Assembly: GCA_963669155.1 (NCBI GenBank) | Contig: CAVLGW020000001.1 | Location: 32,501-96,500 of the forward strand | Length of the DNA stretch: 64,000 nucleotides | From: Arbacia lixula | Taxonomy: Eukaryota > Echinodermata > Echinoidea > Arbacioida > Arbaciidae | Direction: 5' to 3' | In this document: positions 28,012 through 42,551 of the stretch, piece after piece | Numbering within the stretch: position 1 is the stretch's first letter | How the letters are laid out: each line of letters opens with the position of its first letter | Program-made: the position numbers and the translations under genes | The notes under the pieces: model-generated | Seen by the model: only the letters and a program-made list of their open reading frames with translations | What the model was told of the DNA's origin: nothing | Databases searched by the model: none

Positions 28012-29470
28012 GAGACATACTTGTGGACAAGTATAAGGTGGTCTGCATTGGCAAATTCATGCACTGGCATGGGCTGGTAAATGCACGTTCATAAAACATC
28101 ACCTTATTGAGCCACAAATCTTCGCATTCACTTTTCACGTACGTAATGCCCGCGAGCAGTGGCTAGAATGATTAAGAAATCGAAATTCAAGCTGAAATTT
28201 CACCATGATCCCGACATCTAATGAAAAAATCGAGACCACGTAGCCGAAAGCTCGGAGATTCAGCTACAACATACTCCATTTTCAGAGTGAAAGATCGTAA
28301 CATAGGAAAAGATATAGCTCCTGAAAGATTGACATGTCATTTAATGATTTAAAATAAATTACCCTCCCGTTGACATTACACGTGAAAACGTCTGATTCTG
28401 ACATTAATGCCTATAATCATATTTTTACCTTGAAGACTTTAACAAATTGAAAAGTTTAGGCAAGCCTGCCATAGAGCAATATCTTAGGCACAACATACTG
28501 AAATTTGGGAGAAAATTGACAAAGGATTACTGAGATATGCAAAAGCGGGTAAAAAAAATTATGACGTCATAATTGAAAATTCATTTTTTCGATTCATATG
28601 GCAATATGATGACGTCACCATGTACTTACCGGTAAAATGACACATGAAATGACATCTACATTTCATACTCTTTCCAAATGTTAAAAAAAATTGGGGTCAG
28701 CGGCCATTCTGAAGAGCTATGGCTGATTGAAGGTAGTCATGTTTTTTGCAATATTTGCACACAAAAACGTATTGACGCACGCGCAGACTTTGAACTTTGA
28801 CGCACCCGCACGACCTTGTTATTGCATGGAAATGGCTCAAAATGACAGGATGTGTTGTATGTAGTGTCAGTAACATGAATTTAGTAAAAAAACGGAATTT
28901 TGACGTTTTGCTTGCGTTACACACGGAAAAACGCGCGAACGCGCGCGCACGCGCGGAAATTTTTGAAATGCTTGAAATTGCCTGAAACATATGCAAAACA
29001 ATTTTGAGTTGATTCTGAGCATTTTAAAATTTTGCCCGCGTGTTTTTGCACTAACGTACGCGTACGCGCGCGTTTTTATTTATTGAGATTGATTGGCTTA
29101 TCATTAAATTTATGCATGTTAATTTTCATTACATATCAATGATTGGTTCAAGAGATATATCCAATAATCGATTTTCATTAAATTGCTCGTAGATGACGTC
29201 ACGATGACGTCATGACCTTGAAAATGTTGCTGAAACATGTTCACGTACATACCCATGCATGATGAAGATTTCATGAAAAATGGCCCATGCATTGAAGAGA
29301 TATCCATGCCACAAAAATTAGGAATAAAAATAAATAAATAATAATAATAAATAAAGAAAGAAAAATCGGACAAAAACAAGAGGTGATCTGCCATGGCATG
29401 GCAGACCACCTAATAAAGAAAGAAAATTCGAACGAAAACAAAAGGTGATCTGCATGGCAGACCACCTAAC
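28012..29470 (+). repeat. Macrosatellite unit 4 (5'-deleted type)
   Basis: 1,459 bp. A deletion after the first ~80 bp removes the SINE-like body and the B-box half of the tRNA-like block; only the A-box side (TTATTGAGCCACA) remains. The middle is diverged. Two hairpin modules close the unit (about 29350-29468). Confidence 0.93.
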
Positions 29471-31168
29471 GAGACATACTTGTGGACAAGTATAAGCTGG
29501 ACTATAGACCTTCATTCGTAACACCATCTATCCATAAGCAATGTGAGACATCGCTCAAGAAAGCTCATAGGGCACCTATTATACTAAAATTTCAGAGAAT
29601 TTCCTAAATGGTAACATGTTTATGCTAACGTGATTAATAGTCATGTAAGAGAATGGGGTGAGAGAAAAAAGAATTGGAAAGAAAATCTCAAAGAGAATGA
29701 CAAAGTGAGGCATAGAACAGAAGAAGATGGCAAAATAAACATTGCAAAAGGAATGCAAAAGTTGACCCTACCCACGCCAGGAATCGAACCGGGGGCCTCG
29801 AGATCTTAAAACGGCGCCTTACCTATTGAGCCACAAATCTTCCCATTCACTTAACACGTAATGCCCAGCAGGGGCTAGAATGATTAAGAAATCGATATTC
29901 AAGCTGAAATTTCACCATGATCCCGACATCTGATTAAAAAATGGAGACAACGTTCCGGAAAGCTCGTAGACTCAGCTACAACATACTGAAATTTCAGAGT
30001 GAAAGCTTGACATATTAGTGAGATACATCTCCTAGAAGCTCGTCATGTCATTTCATAAATACCACTTCCATTGACATAACACGGAAGTGCGATTTTGACA
30101 TTCATGCGTATAATGAAATTTACACCGTGAAGACGTCATCAAAATGAAAAATGAAGGCAACTCCTACCATGGAGCGAGGTCTCAGCTACAACATACTGAA
30201 ATTTGGGAGAAAATTGACCATGAATTACTGAGATACACAAAAGCGGGTAAAAAAGTTCATGACGTCATACATGAAAAATCATTTTTTCGATTCATATGGC
30301 AATATGATGACATCAACATAAATTTAAAAGGTAAATCGAACATTAAATCACATCTACATTTCCCACTCTTTCAGAATATTGAAAAAAAATTGGGGGTCAC
30401 CGGCCATTCTGAAGAGCTATGGCCGATTGAAGGTAGTCATGTTTTTTGCAATATTTGCACACAAAAACGTATTGACGCACGCGCAGACTTTGAACTTTGA
30501 CGCACCCGCACGACCTTGTTATTGCATGGAAATGGCTCAAAATGACAGGATGTGTTGTATGTAGTGTCAGTAACATGAATCCAGTAAAAAAACAGAATTT
30601 TGACGTTTTGTTCGCGTTACGCACGAAAAAACGCGCGAACGCGCGCGCACGCGCGGAAATTTTTGAAATGCTAGAAATGGCCTGAAACATATGCAAAACA
30701 ATTTTGAGTTGATTTAGAGCATTTTAAAATTTTGCGCGCGCGTTTTTGCACTAACGTACGCGTACGCGCGCGTTTTTTTTCAATGAAATTAATTAGCTAC
30801 TCATTAATTATATGCATGTCAAATTTCATTACACAGAGATGACCAGTTCTAGAGCTACATGAGGTAATAGTTTTTCATTAAACTGCTCGTAGATGACGTC
30901 ACGATGACGTCATGACCTTGAAAATGTTGCTGTAACATGTTCACATATATGTCCATACATGATGAACATTTCATGAAATATGGCTTATGCATTGTTGAGA
31001 TATCCATGTCACAAAAATTTGGAATAAAAATAAATAAATAAATAATAAAGAAAGAAAATTCTAACGAAATTAAGAGGTGATCTGTCGTTGGCGACAGACC
31101 ACCTAATAAAGAAAGAAAATTCTAACGAAATTAAGAGGTGATCTGTCGTTGGCGACAGACCACCTAAC
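29471..31168 (+). repeat. Macrosatellite unit 5 (typical, small start deletion)
   Basis: 1,698 bp. A short segment after the junction palindrome is missing, including AGGTGGTCTGC. tRNA-like block 29769-29840. Two hairpin modules at the end (about 31046-31165). Confidence 0.93.
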
Positions 31169-32783
31169 GAGACATACTTGTGGACAAGTATCAGGTGGTC
31201 TGCATTGGCAAATTCATGCACAGACATGGGCTGGAAAATGCACGGTGAACTATAGACCTTCATTCGTGACACCAACTATCCATAAGCAATGTGAGACAGC
31301 GCTCAAGAAAGCTCATAGGGCACCTATTATACTAAAATTTCAGAGAATTTCCAAAATGGTAACATGTTTATGCTAACGTGATTAATAGTCATGTAAGAGA
31401 ATGGGGTGAGAGAAAAAAGAATTGGAAAGAAAATCTCAAAGAGAATGACAAAGTGAGGCATAGAACAGAAGAAGATGGCAAAATAAACATTGCAAAAGGA
31501 ATGCAAAAGTTGACCCTACCCACGCCAGGAATCGAACCGGGGGCCTCGAGATCTTAAAACGGCGCCTTACCTATTGAGCCACAAATCTTCCCATTCACTT
31601 AACACGTAATGCCCAGCAGGGGCTAGAATGATTAAGAAATCGATATTCAAGCTGAAATTTCACCATGATCCCGACATCTGATTAAAAAATGGAGACAACG
31701 TTCCGGAAAGCTCGTAGACTCAGCTACAACATACTGAAATTTCAGAGTGAAAGCTTGACATATTAGTGAGATACATCTCCTAGAAGCTCGTCATGTCATT
31801 TCATAAATACCACTTCCATTGACATAACACGGAAGTGCGATTTTGACATTCATGCGTATAATGAAATTTACACCGTGAAGACGTCATCAAAATGAAAAAT
31901 GAAGGCAACTCCTACTATGGAGCGAGGTCTCAGCTACAACATACTGAAATTTGGGAGAAAATTGACCATGAATTACTGAGATACACAAAAGCGGGTAAAA
32001 AAGTTCATGACGTCATACATGAAAAATCATTTTTTCGATTCATATGGCAATATGATGACATCAACATAAATTTAAAAGGTAAATCGAACATTAAATCACA
32101 TCTACATTTCCCACTCTTTCAGAATATTGAAAAAAAATTGGAGGTCACCGGCCATTCTGAAGAGCTATGGCCGATTGAAGGAAGTCATGTTTTTTGCAAT
32201 ATTTGCACACAAAAACGTATTGACGCACGCGCAGACTTTGAACTTTGACGCACCCGCACGACCTTGTTATTGCATGGAAATGGCTCAAAATGACAGGATG
32301 TGTTGTATGTAGTGTCAGTAACATGAATCCAGTAAAAAAACAGAATTTTGACGTTTTGTTCGCGTTACGCACGAAAAAACGCGCGAACGCGCGCGCACGC
32401 GCGGAAATTTTTGAAATGCTAGAAATGGCCTGAAACATATGCAAAACAATTTTGAGTTGATTTGGAGCATTTTAAAATTTTGCGCGCGCGTTTTTGCACT
32501 AACGTACGCGTACGCGCGCGTTTTTTTTCAATGAAATTAATAAGCTACTCATTAATTATATGCATGTCAAATTTCATTACACAGAGATGACCAGTTCTAG
32601 AGCTACATGAGGTAATAGTTTTTCATTAAACTGCTCGTAGATGACGTCACGATGACGTCATGACCTTGAAAATGTTGCTGTAACATGTTCACATATATGT
32701 CCATACATGATGAACATTTCATGAAATATGGCCTATGCGTTGTTGAGATATCCATGTCACAAAAATTTGGAATAAAAATAAAC
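31169..32783 (+). repeat. Macrosatellite unit 6 (typical; first unit of duplicated block)
   Basis: 1,615 bp. tRNA-like block 31517-31588. Shares private variants with unit 12 (for example TTTCCAAAATGG, GGAGGTCACC), 9,768 bp away. Confidence 0.95.
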
Positions 32784-34392
32784 GAGACATACTTGTGGAC
32801 AAGTATAAGGTGGTCTGCATTGGCAAATTCATGCACTGACATGGGCTAGAAAATGCACGGTGATATGGACCTTCAATCGTGACACCATCTATTCATAAGC
32901 AATCAGAGACTCCGCTCAAGAAAGCTCAGAGCGCACCTACAATGTCTACTAACGTACATTTCAGAGACATGCCTAAACGGTTACATGTATATTGTGCTAA
33001 CATGTAATTAATAGCCACGTAAGATAAAGGGGCGAGAGAAAACGAATGGGAAAGAAAATCTCAAAGAGAATGACAAAGTGAGGGATAGAACAGAAGAAGA
33101 TGGCAAAAAAAACATTGTAAAAGGAATGCAAAAATGTACCCTACCCACTCCAGGGATCGAACTGGGGGCCTCGAGATCTTAAAACGGCGCCTTACCCATT
33201 GAGCCACACATCTTCCCATTCACTTAACACGTAGTGCCCAGCAGAGGCTAGAATGATTAAGAAATTGATATTCAAGATGAAATTTCGCCATGATCGCGAC
33301 ATCTGATTAAAAAATAAAGATGACTCAGCTACAACATACCAAAATTTCAGAGTAACAGAATTGAACATAAGCGAGATACAGCTCCTAGAAGATCGTCATG
33401 TCATTTAATAAATACCCCTTCCATTGACATAACACGTACATACGATCGATTTTGACATTAATGTCTATAATCAAATTTATACCATGAAGATGGAATCCTA
33501 TTGAAATATTAGGGCTAATTTCTCATAGAGCAATGTCTCAGCTATCACATACTGAAATTTGGAACAAAATTGACCAAAGATTACTGAGATACGCAAGAAC
33601 GGGTAAAAAAGTTTATGAAGTCATACATGAAAATTGATTTTTTCGATTCATATGGCAATATGATGACGTCACGATGTATTTAACGATCAAATGATACATG
33701 AAATAGCATCTACAGTTCTCACTCTTTCAACATATGAAAAAAAAATTGGGGGTCACCAGCCATTCTGAGGAGCTATGGCCGATTGAAGGTGGTCATGTTT
33801 TTTGCAATATTTGCACACAAAAACGTATTGACGCACGCGCGGACTTTGAACTTTGACGCACCAGCACGACCTTATTATTGCATGGAAATGGCTCAAAATT
33901 TCAGGATGTGTTGTTTGCAGTGTCAGAAACATGAATCCATTGAAAAAAACGGTTTTCCGACGTTGCGTTTGCTAAACGCACGGAAAAACGCGCGCGCGCG
34001 CGCGTACGCGCGGAAATTTGAAAAATGCTAGAAATGGCCTGAAACATATGCAAAACAATTTCTAGTTGATTTTGAGCATTTTTTTATTTTACGCGCGCGT
34101 TAATGCACTAACGTACGCGTACGCGCGCTTTTTTTTTCATTGAAATTAATTGTCTTGTCATTAATTATATACATGCCAAATTTCATTACACAGAGATGAA
34201 CGGTTTTAGAGCTACATGAAATAATAGATTTTCATTAAATTGCTCGTGCATGACGTCACGATTACGTAATGACCTTGAAAATGTTCCTGTTACATGTTCA
34301 CATATATACCTATACATGATGAACATTTGATGAAACATGGTCCATGCATTGTTGAGATATCCATGTCACAAAAAATAGGAATAAAAATAAAC
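32784..34392 (+). repeat. Macrosatellite unit 7 (diverged type)
   Basis: 1,609 bp. Many substitutions in the middle. The tRNA-like block (33142-33213) has an altered B box and the second CRE reads TTACGTAA. Duplicate of unit 13. Confidence 0.93.
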
Positions 34393-36076
34393 GAGACATA
34401 CTTGTGGACAAGTATAAGGTGGTCTGCATTGGCAAATTTGTGCACAGACATGGTATGGTAAATGCACGGTGAACTTTAGACCTTCAATCGTGGCACCATC
34501 TATTCATAAGCAATGTGAGACACCGCTCAAGAAAGCTCATAGGGCACCTATTATACTAACATTTCAAAGACTTTCCTAAATGGTTACATGTTTATGCTAA
34601 CGTGATTAATAGTCATGTAAGAGAATAGGGCGAGAGAAAAAGAATTGGTAAGAAAATCTCAAAGAGAATGACGAAGTGAGGGATAGAACAGAAGAAAATG
34701 ACAAAATAAACATTGCAAAAGGAATGCAAAAGTTGACCCTACCCACGCCAGGAATCGAACCGGGGGCCTCGAGATCTTAAAACGGCGCCTTACCCATTGA
34801 GCCACACATCTTCCCATTCACTTAACACGTAATGCCCAGCAGGTGCGAGAATGATTAAGAAATCGATATTCAAGCTGAAATTTCACCATGATCCCGGCAT
34901 CTGATTAAAAAATAGAGCACACGTTTCCAAAAGCTAGTAGACTCAGCTACAACATACTAAAATTTCAGAGTAACAGAATTGAACATCAGCGAGATATAGC
35001 TCCTAGAAGGTCGTCATGTCATTTCATAGATACCCCTTCCATTGACATAACACGTACATGCGTCCGATTATGACACCAATACGTATAATGAAATTTACAC
35101 CATGAAGACGTCATCAAAATGACAAATGAACGAACGTTATCTATAGAAGAAGGTCTCAGCTACAACATAGTGAAATTTTGGAGAAAATTGATCAAGGATT
35201 ACTGAGATATGCAAAAGCGGGTAAAAAAGTTCATGACGTCATAATTGAAAATTCATTTTTTCGATTCACATGGCAATATGATGACGTCACGATGTACTTA
35301 CTGCTAAAAAGTCACATGAAATGACATCTACATTATATATTCTTTCCAAATATTAAAAAAAAATTGGGGGTCACCGGCCATTCTGAAGAGCTATGGCCGA
35401 TTGAAGGTAGTCATGTTTTTTGCAACATTTGCACACAAAAACGTACTGACGCACGCGCAGACTTTGAACTTTGACGTACCCGCACGACCTTGTTATTGCA
35501 TGGAAATTGCTCAAAATTGCAGGATGTGTTGTTTGTAGTGTCAGAGACATGAAACTAGTAGAAAAATGGAATTTTGAGGCTGCGTACGCGTAACGCACGA
35601 AAAAACGCGCGAACGCGCGCGCATGCGCGGAAATTTTTGAAATGCTTGAAATGGCCTGAAACATATGCAAAACAATTTTGAGTTGATTTGGAGCATTTTA
35701 AAATTTTGCGCGCGCGTTTTTGCACTAACGTACGCGTACGCGCGCGTTTTTATGTATTGAAAATAATTGTGTTATCATTAAATTTATGCATATCAATTTT
35801 CATGAGCTATAAATTATTGGTTCTAGAGCTACATGAGGTAATAGGTTTTCATTAAACTGCTCGTAGATGACGTCATGATGACGTCATGACCTTGAAAAAG
35901 TTACAATGACAAGTTCACATGTATACCTATACATGGTCAAAATATGGTGTAACATAACATACGCATTGTTGAGATATAGATGACACAAAAACATGGGGTG
36001 CAAAAAATAAAAATAAAGAAAGAAAATTCGGGCGAAATTAAAAGGTGATCTGTCGGTGCACGACAGACCACCTAAC
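34393..36076 (+). repeat. Macrosatellite unit 8 (second diverged type)
   Basis: 1,684 bp. tRNA-like block 34740-34811. One hairpin module with a changed loop (TCGGTGCACGA). Both CREs intact with a TGA spacer. Duplicate of unit 14. Confidence 0.93.
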
Positions 36077-37689
36077 GAGACATACTTGTGGACAAGTATA
36101 AGGTGGTCTGCATTGGCAAATTCATGCACTGACATGGGCTAGAAAATGCACGGTGATATGGACCTTCAATCGTGACACCATCTCTTCATAAGCAATCAGA
36201 GACTCCGCTCAAGAAAGCTCATAGCGCACTTACAATGTCTACTAACGTACATTTCAGAGACATGCCTAAATGGTTACATGTATATTGTGCTAACATGTAA
36301 TTAATAGCCACGTAAGATAAAGGGGCGAGAGAAAACGAATGGGAAAGAAAATCTCAAAGAGAAAGACAAAGTGAGGGATAGAACAGAAGAAGATGGCAAA
36401 AGAAACATTGTAAAAGGAATGCGAAAATTTACCCTACCCACTCCAGGAATCGAACCGGGGGCCTCGAGATCTTAAAACGCGGCGCCTTACCAATTGAGCC
36501 ACACATCTTCCCATTCACTTAACACGTAATGCCCAGCAGGGGCTAGAATGATTAAGAAATTGATATTCAAGATGAAATTTCGCCATGATCGTGACATCTG
36601 ATTAAAAAATAAAGATGACGTCCCCGAAAGCTAGTAGACTCAGCTACAACATACTAAAATTTCAGAGTAACAGAATTAAACATAAGCGAGATACAGCTCC
36701 TAGAAGATCGTCATGTCATTTAATAAATACCCCTTCCATTGACATAACACGTACTTACGATCGATTTTGACATTAATGTCTATAATCAAATTCATACCAT
36801 GAAGATAGAATAATATTGAAATATTAGGGCTACTTTCTCATAGAGCAATGTCTCAGCTATCACATACTGAAATTTGGAACAAAATTGACCAAAGATTACT
36901 GAGATACGCAAGAACGGGTAAAAAGGTTTATGACGTCATACATGAAAATTGATTTTTTCGATTCATATGGCAATATGATGACGTTACGATGTATTTAACG
37001 ACCAAATGATACATGAAATAGCATCTACAGTTCCCACTCTTTCAAAATATGAAAAAAAAATTGGGGGTCACCAGCCATTCTGAGGAGCTATGGCCGATTG
37101 AAGGTGGTCATGTTTTTGCACACAAAAACGTATTGACGCACGCGCGGACTTTGAACTTTGACGCACCCGCACGACCTTATTATTGCATAGAAATGGCTCA
37201 AAATTTCAGGATGTGTTGTTTGCAGTGTCAGAAACATGAATCCAGTGAAAAAACGGTTTTCCGACGTTGCGTTTGCTAAACGCACGGAAAAACGCGCGCG
37301 CGCGCGCGTACGCGCGGAAATTTGAAAAATGCTAGAAATGGCCTCAAACACATGCAAAACAATTTCTAGTTGATTTGGAGCATTTTTTTATTTTACGCGC
37401 GCGTTAATGCACTAACGTACGCGTACGCGCGCGTTTTTTTTCATTGAAATTAATTGTCTTGTCATTAATTATATACATGCCAAATTTCATTACACAGAGA
37501 TGAACGGTTTTAGAGCTACATGAAATAATAGATTTTCATTAAATTGCTCGTGCATGACGTCACGATTACGTAATGACCTTGAAAATGTTCCTGTGACATG
37601 TTCACATATATACCTATACATTATGAACATTTGATGAAACATGGTCCATGCATTGTTGAGATATCCATGTCACAAAAAATAGGAATAAC
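36077..37689 (+). repeat. Macrosatellite unit 9 (diverged type)
   Basis: 1,613 bp, related to unit 7. tRNA-like block 36435-36507 with a one-base insertion. No hairpin module. Duplicate of unit 15. Confidence 0.93.
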
Positions 37690-39311
37690 GAGACATACTT
37701 GTGGACAAGTATCAGGTGGTCTGCATTGGCAAATTCATGCACAGACATGGGCTGGAAAATGCACGGTGAACTATAGACCTTCATTCGTGACACCATCTAT
37801 CCATAAGCAATGTGAGACTGAAGAAAGCTCATAGGGCACCTATTTTACTAACATTTCAGAGAATTTCCTAAATGGTAACATGTTTATGCTAACGTGATTA
37901 ATAGTCATGTAAGAGAATGGGGCGAGAGAAAAAAGAATTGGAAAGAAAATCTCAAAGAGAATGACAAAGTGAGGGATAGAACAGAAGAAGATGGCAAAAT
38001 AAACATTGCAAAAGGAATGCAAAAGTTGACCCTACCCACGCCAGCAATCGAACCGGGGGCCTCGAGATCTTAAAACGGCGCCTTACCTATTGAGCCACAA
38101 ATCTTCCCATTCACTTAACACGTAATGCCCAGCAGGGGCTAGAATGATTAAGAAATCGATATTCAAGCTGAAATTTCACCATGATCCCGACATCTGAAAA
38201 ATGGAGGCAAAGTTTCGGAAAGCTCGTAGACTCACCTACAACATACTGAAATTTCAGAGTGAAAGCTTGACATATTAGTGAGATACATCTCCTAGAAGCT
38301 CGTCATGTCATTTCATAAATACCACTTCCATTGACATAACACGGAAGTGCGATTTTGACATTCATGCGTATAATGAAATTTACACCGTGAAGACGTCATC
38401 AAAATGAAAAATGAAGGCAACTCCTACCATGGAGCGAGGTCTCAGCTACAACATACTGAAATTTGGGAGAAAATTGACCATGGATTACTGAGATACACAA
38501 AAGCGGGTAAAAAAGTTCATGACGTCATACATGAAAAATCATTTTTTCGATTCATATGGCAATATAATGACATCAACATAAATTTAAAAGGTAAATCGAA
38601 CATTAAATCACATCTACATTTCCCACTCTTTTAGAATATTGAGAAAAAATTGGGGGTCACCAGCCATTCTGAAGAGCTATGGCCGATTGAAGGTAGTCAT
38701 GTTTTTTTACTATATTTGCACACAAAAACGTATTGATGCACGCGCAGACTTTGAACTTTGACGCACCCGCACGACCTTGTTATTGCATGGAAATGGCTCA
38801 AAATGACAGGATGTGTTGTATGTAGTGTCAGTAACATGAATCCAGTAAAAAAAACGGAATTTTGACGTTTTGTTCGCGTTACGCACGAAAAAACGCGCGA
38901 ACGCGCGCGCACGCGCGGAAATTTTTGAAATGCTAGAAATGGCCTGAAACATATGCAAAACAATTTTGAGTTGATTTGGAGCATTTTAAAATTTTGCGCG
39001 CGCGTTTTTGCACTAACGTACGCGTACGCGCGCGTTTTTTTTCAATGAAATTAATTAGCTACTCATTAATTATATGTATGTCAAATTTCATTACACAGAG
39101 ATGATTAGTTCTAGAGCTACATGAGGTAATAGTTTTTCATTAAACTGCTCGTAGATGACGTCACGATGACGTCATGACCTTGAAAATGTTGCTGTAACAT
39201 GTTCACATATATGTCCATACATGATGAACATTTCATGAAATATGGTTTATGCATTGTTGAGATATCCATGTCACAAAAATTTGGAATAAAAATAAATAAA
39301 TAATAAATAAC
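37690..39311 (+). repeat. Macrosatellite unit 10 (typical variant)
   Basis: 1,622 bp. tRNA-like block 38033-38104 with one B-box change. Identity to unit 16 stops at 38887, inside the CG-rich left arm. Confidence 0.94.
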
Positions 39312-40936
39312 GAGACATACTTGTGGACAAGTATCAGGTGGTCTGCATTGGCAAATTCATGCACAGACATGGGCTGGAAAATGCACGGTGAACTATAGAC
39401 CTTCATTCGTGACACCAACTATCCATAAGCAATGTGAGACAGCGCTCAAGAAAGCTCATAGGGCACCTATTATACTAACATTTCAGAGAATTTCCTAAAT
39501 GGTAACATGTTTATGCTAACGTGATTAATAGTCATGTAAGAGAATGGGGCGAATGAAAAAAGAATTGGAAAGAAAATATCAAAGAGAATGACAAAGTGAG
39601 GGATAGAACAGAAGAAGATGGCAAAATAAACATTGCAAAAGGAATGCAAAAGTTGACCCTACCCACGCCAGGAATCGAACCGGGGGCCTCGAGATCTTAA
39701 AACGGCGCCTTACCTATTGAGCCACAAATCTTCCCATTTACTTAACACGTAATGCCCAGCAGGGGCTAGAATGATTAAGAAATCGATATTCAAGCTGAAA
39801 TTTCACCATGATCCCGACATCTGATTAAAAAATGGAGACAACGTTTCGGAAAGCTCGTAGACTCAGCTACAACATACTGAAATTTCAGAGTGAAAGCTTG
39901 ACATATTAGTGAGATACATCTCCTAAAAGCTCGTCATGTCATTTCATAAATACCCCTTCCATTGACATAACACGTACATGCGTCCGATTATGACACCGAT
40001 GCGTATAATGTAATTTACACCATGAAGACGTCATCAAAATGACAAAAAAATGTAATTAACTATAGAAGAAGGTCTCAGCTACAACATAGTAAAATTTGGG
40101 AGAAAATTGACCAAGGATTACTGAGATATGCAGAATCGGGTAAAAAAATTCATGACGTCATAATTGAAAATTCATTTTTTCGATTGATATGGCAATATGA
40201 TGACGTCACGATGTACTTACCGGTAAAATGACACATAAATCACATCCACATTTCATATTCTTTCCAAATATTAAAAAAAAATTGGGGGTCACCGGCCATT
40301 CTGAGGAGCTATGGCCGATTGAAGGTAGTCATGTTTTTTGCAATATTTGCACACAAAAACGTATTGACGCACGCGCAGACTTTGAACTTTGACGCACCCG
40401 CACGACCTTGTTATTGCATGGAAATGGCTCAAAATGACAGGATGTGTTGTATGTAGTGTTAGTAACATGAATCTAGTAAAAAAAAACGGAATTTTGACGT
40501 TTTGTTTGCGTTACGCACGGAAAAACGCGCGAACGCGCGCGCACGTGCGGAAATTTTTGAAGTGCTGGAAATGGCCTGAAACATATGCAAAACAATTTTG
40601 AGTTGATTTGGAGCATTTTAAAATTTTGCGCGCGCGTTTTTGCACTAACGTACGCGTACGCGCGCGTTTTTTTTCAATGAAATTAATTAGGTACTCATTA
40701 ATTATATGCATGCTAAATTTCATTACACAGAGATGACCAGTTCTAGAGCTACATGAGGTAATAGTTTTTCATTAAACTGCTCGTAGATGACGTCACGATG
40801 ACGTCATGACCTTGAAAATGTTGCTGTAACATGTTCACATATATGTCCATACATGATGAACATTTCATGAAATATGGCCTATGCATTGTTGAGATATCCA
40901 TGTCACAAAAATTTGGAATAAAAATAAATAAATAAC
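39312..40936 (+). repeat. Macrosatellite unit 11 (mosaic)
   Basis: 1,625 bp. The first part matches the typical type; the middle (about 39950-40260) matches the unit 8 type; the end is typical again. It looks like a conversion or crossover mosaic. tRNA-like block 39660-39731. Confidence 0.93.
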
Positions 40937-42551
40937 GAGACATACTTGTGGACAAGTATCAGGTGGTCTGCATTGGCAAATTCATGCACAGACATGGGCT
41001 GGAAAATGCACGGTGAACTATAGACCTTCATTCGTGACACCAACTATCCATAAGCAATGTGAGACAGCGCTCAAGAAAGCTCATAGGGCACCTATTATAC
41101 TAAAATTTCAGAGAATTTCCAAAATGGTAACATGTTTATGCTAACGTGATTAATAGTCATGTAAGAGAATGGGGTGAGAGAAAAAAGAATTGGAAAGAAA
41201 ATCTCAAAGAGAATGACAAAGTGAGGCATAGAACAGAAGAAGATGGCAAAATAAACATTGCAAAAGGAATGCAAAAGTTGACCCTACCCACGCCAGGAAT
41301 CGAACCGGGGGCCTCGAGATCTTAAAACGGCGCCTTACCTATTGAGCCACAAATCTTCCCATTCACTTAACACGTAATGCCCAGCAGGGGCTAGAATGAT
41401 TAAGAAATCGATATTCAAGCTGAAATTTCACCATGATCCCGACATCTGATTAAAAAATGGAGACAACGTTCCGGAAAGCTCGTAGACTCAGCTACAACAT
41501 ACTGAAATTTCAGAGTGAAAGCTTGACATATTAGTGAGATACATCTCCTAGAAGCTCGTCATGTCATTTCATAAATACCACTTCCATTGACATAACACGG
41601 AAGTGCGATTTTGACATTCATGCGTATAATGAAATTTACACCGTGAAGACGTCATCAAAATGAAAAATGAAGGCAACTCCTACTATGGAGCGAGGTCTCA
41701 GCTACAACATACTGAAATTTGGGAGAAAATTGACCATGAATTACTGAGATACACAAAAGCGGGTAAAAAAGTTCATGACGTCATACATGAAAAATCATTT
41801 TTTCGATTCATATGGCAATATGATGACATCAACATAAATTTAAAAGGTAAATCGAACATTAAATCACATCTACATTTCCCACTCTTTCAGAATATTGAAA
41901 AAAAATTGGAGGTCACCGGCCATTCTGAAGAGCTATGGCCGATTGAAGGAAGTCATGTTTTTTGCAATATTTGCACACAAAAACGTATTGACGCACGCGC
42001 AGACTTTGAACTTTGACGCACCCGCACGACCTTGTTATTGCATGGAAATGGCTCAAAATGACAGGATGTGTTGTATGTAGTGTCAGTAACATGAATCCAG
42101 TAAAAAAACAGAATTTTGACGTTTTGTTCGCGTTACGCACGAAAAAACGCGCGAACGCGCGCGCACGCGCGGAAATTTTTGAAATGCTAGAAATGGCCTG
42201 AAACATATGCAAAACAATTTTGAGTTGATTTGGAGCATTTTAAAATTTTGCGCGCGCGTTTTTGCACTAACGTACGCGTACGCGCGCGTTTTTTTTCAAT
42301 GAAATTAATAAGCTACTCATTAATTATATGCATGTCAAATTTCATTACACAGAGATGACCAGTTCTAGAGCTACATGAGGTAATAGTTTTTCATTAAACT
42401 GCTCGTAGATGACGTCACGATGACGTCATGACCTTGAAAATGTTGCTGTAACATGTTCACATATATGTCCATACATGATGAACATTTCATGAAATATGGC
42501 CTATGCGTTGTTGAGATATCCATGTCACAAAAATTTGGAATAAAAATAAAC
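40937..42551 (+). repeat. Macrosatellite unit 12 (copy of unit 6)
   Basis: 1,615 bp, same length and private variants as unit 6. tRNA-like block 41285-41356. Confidence 0.95.
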
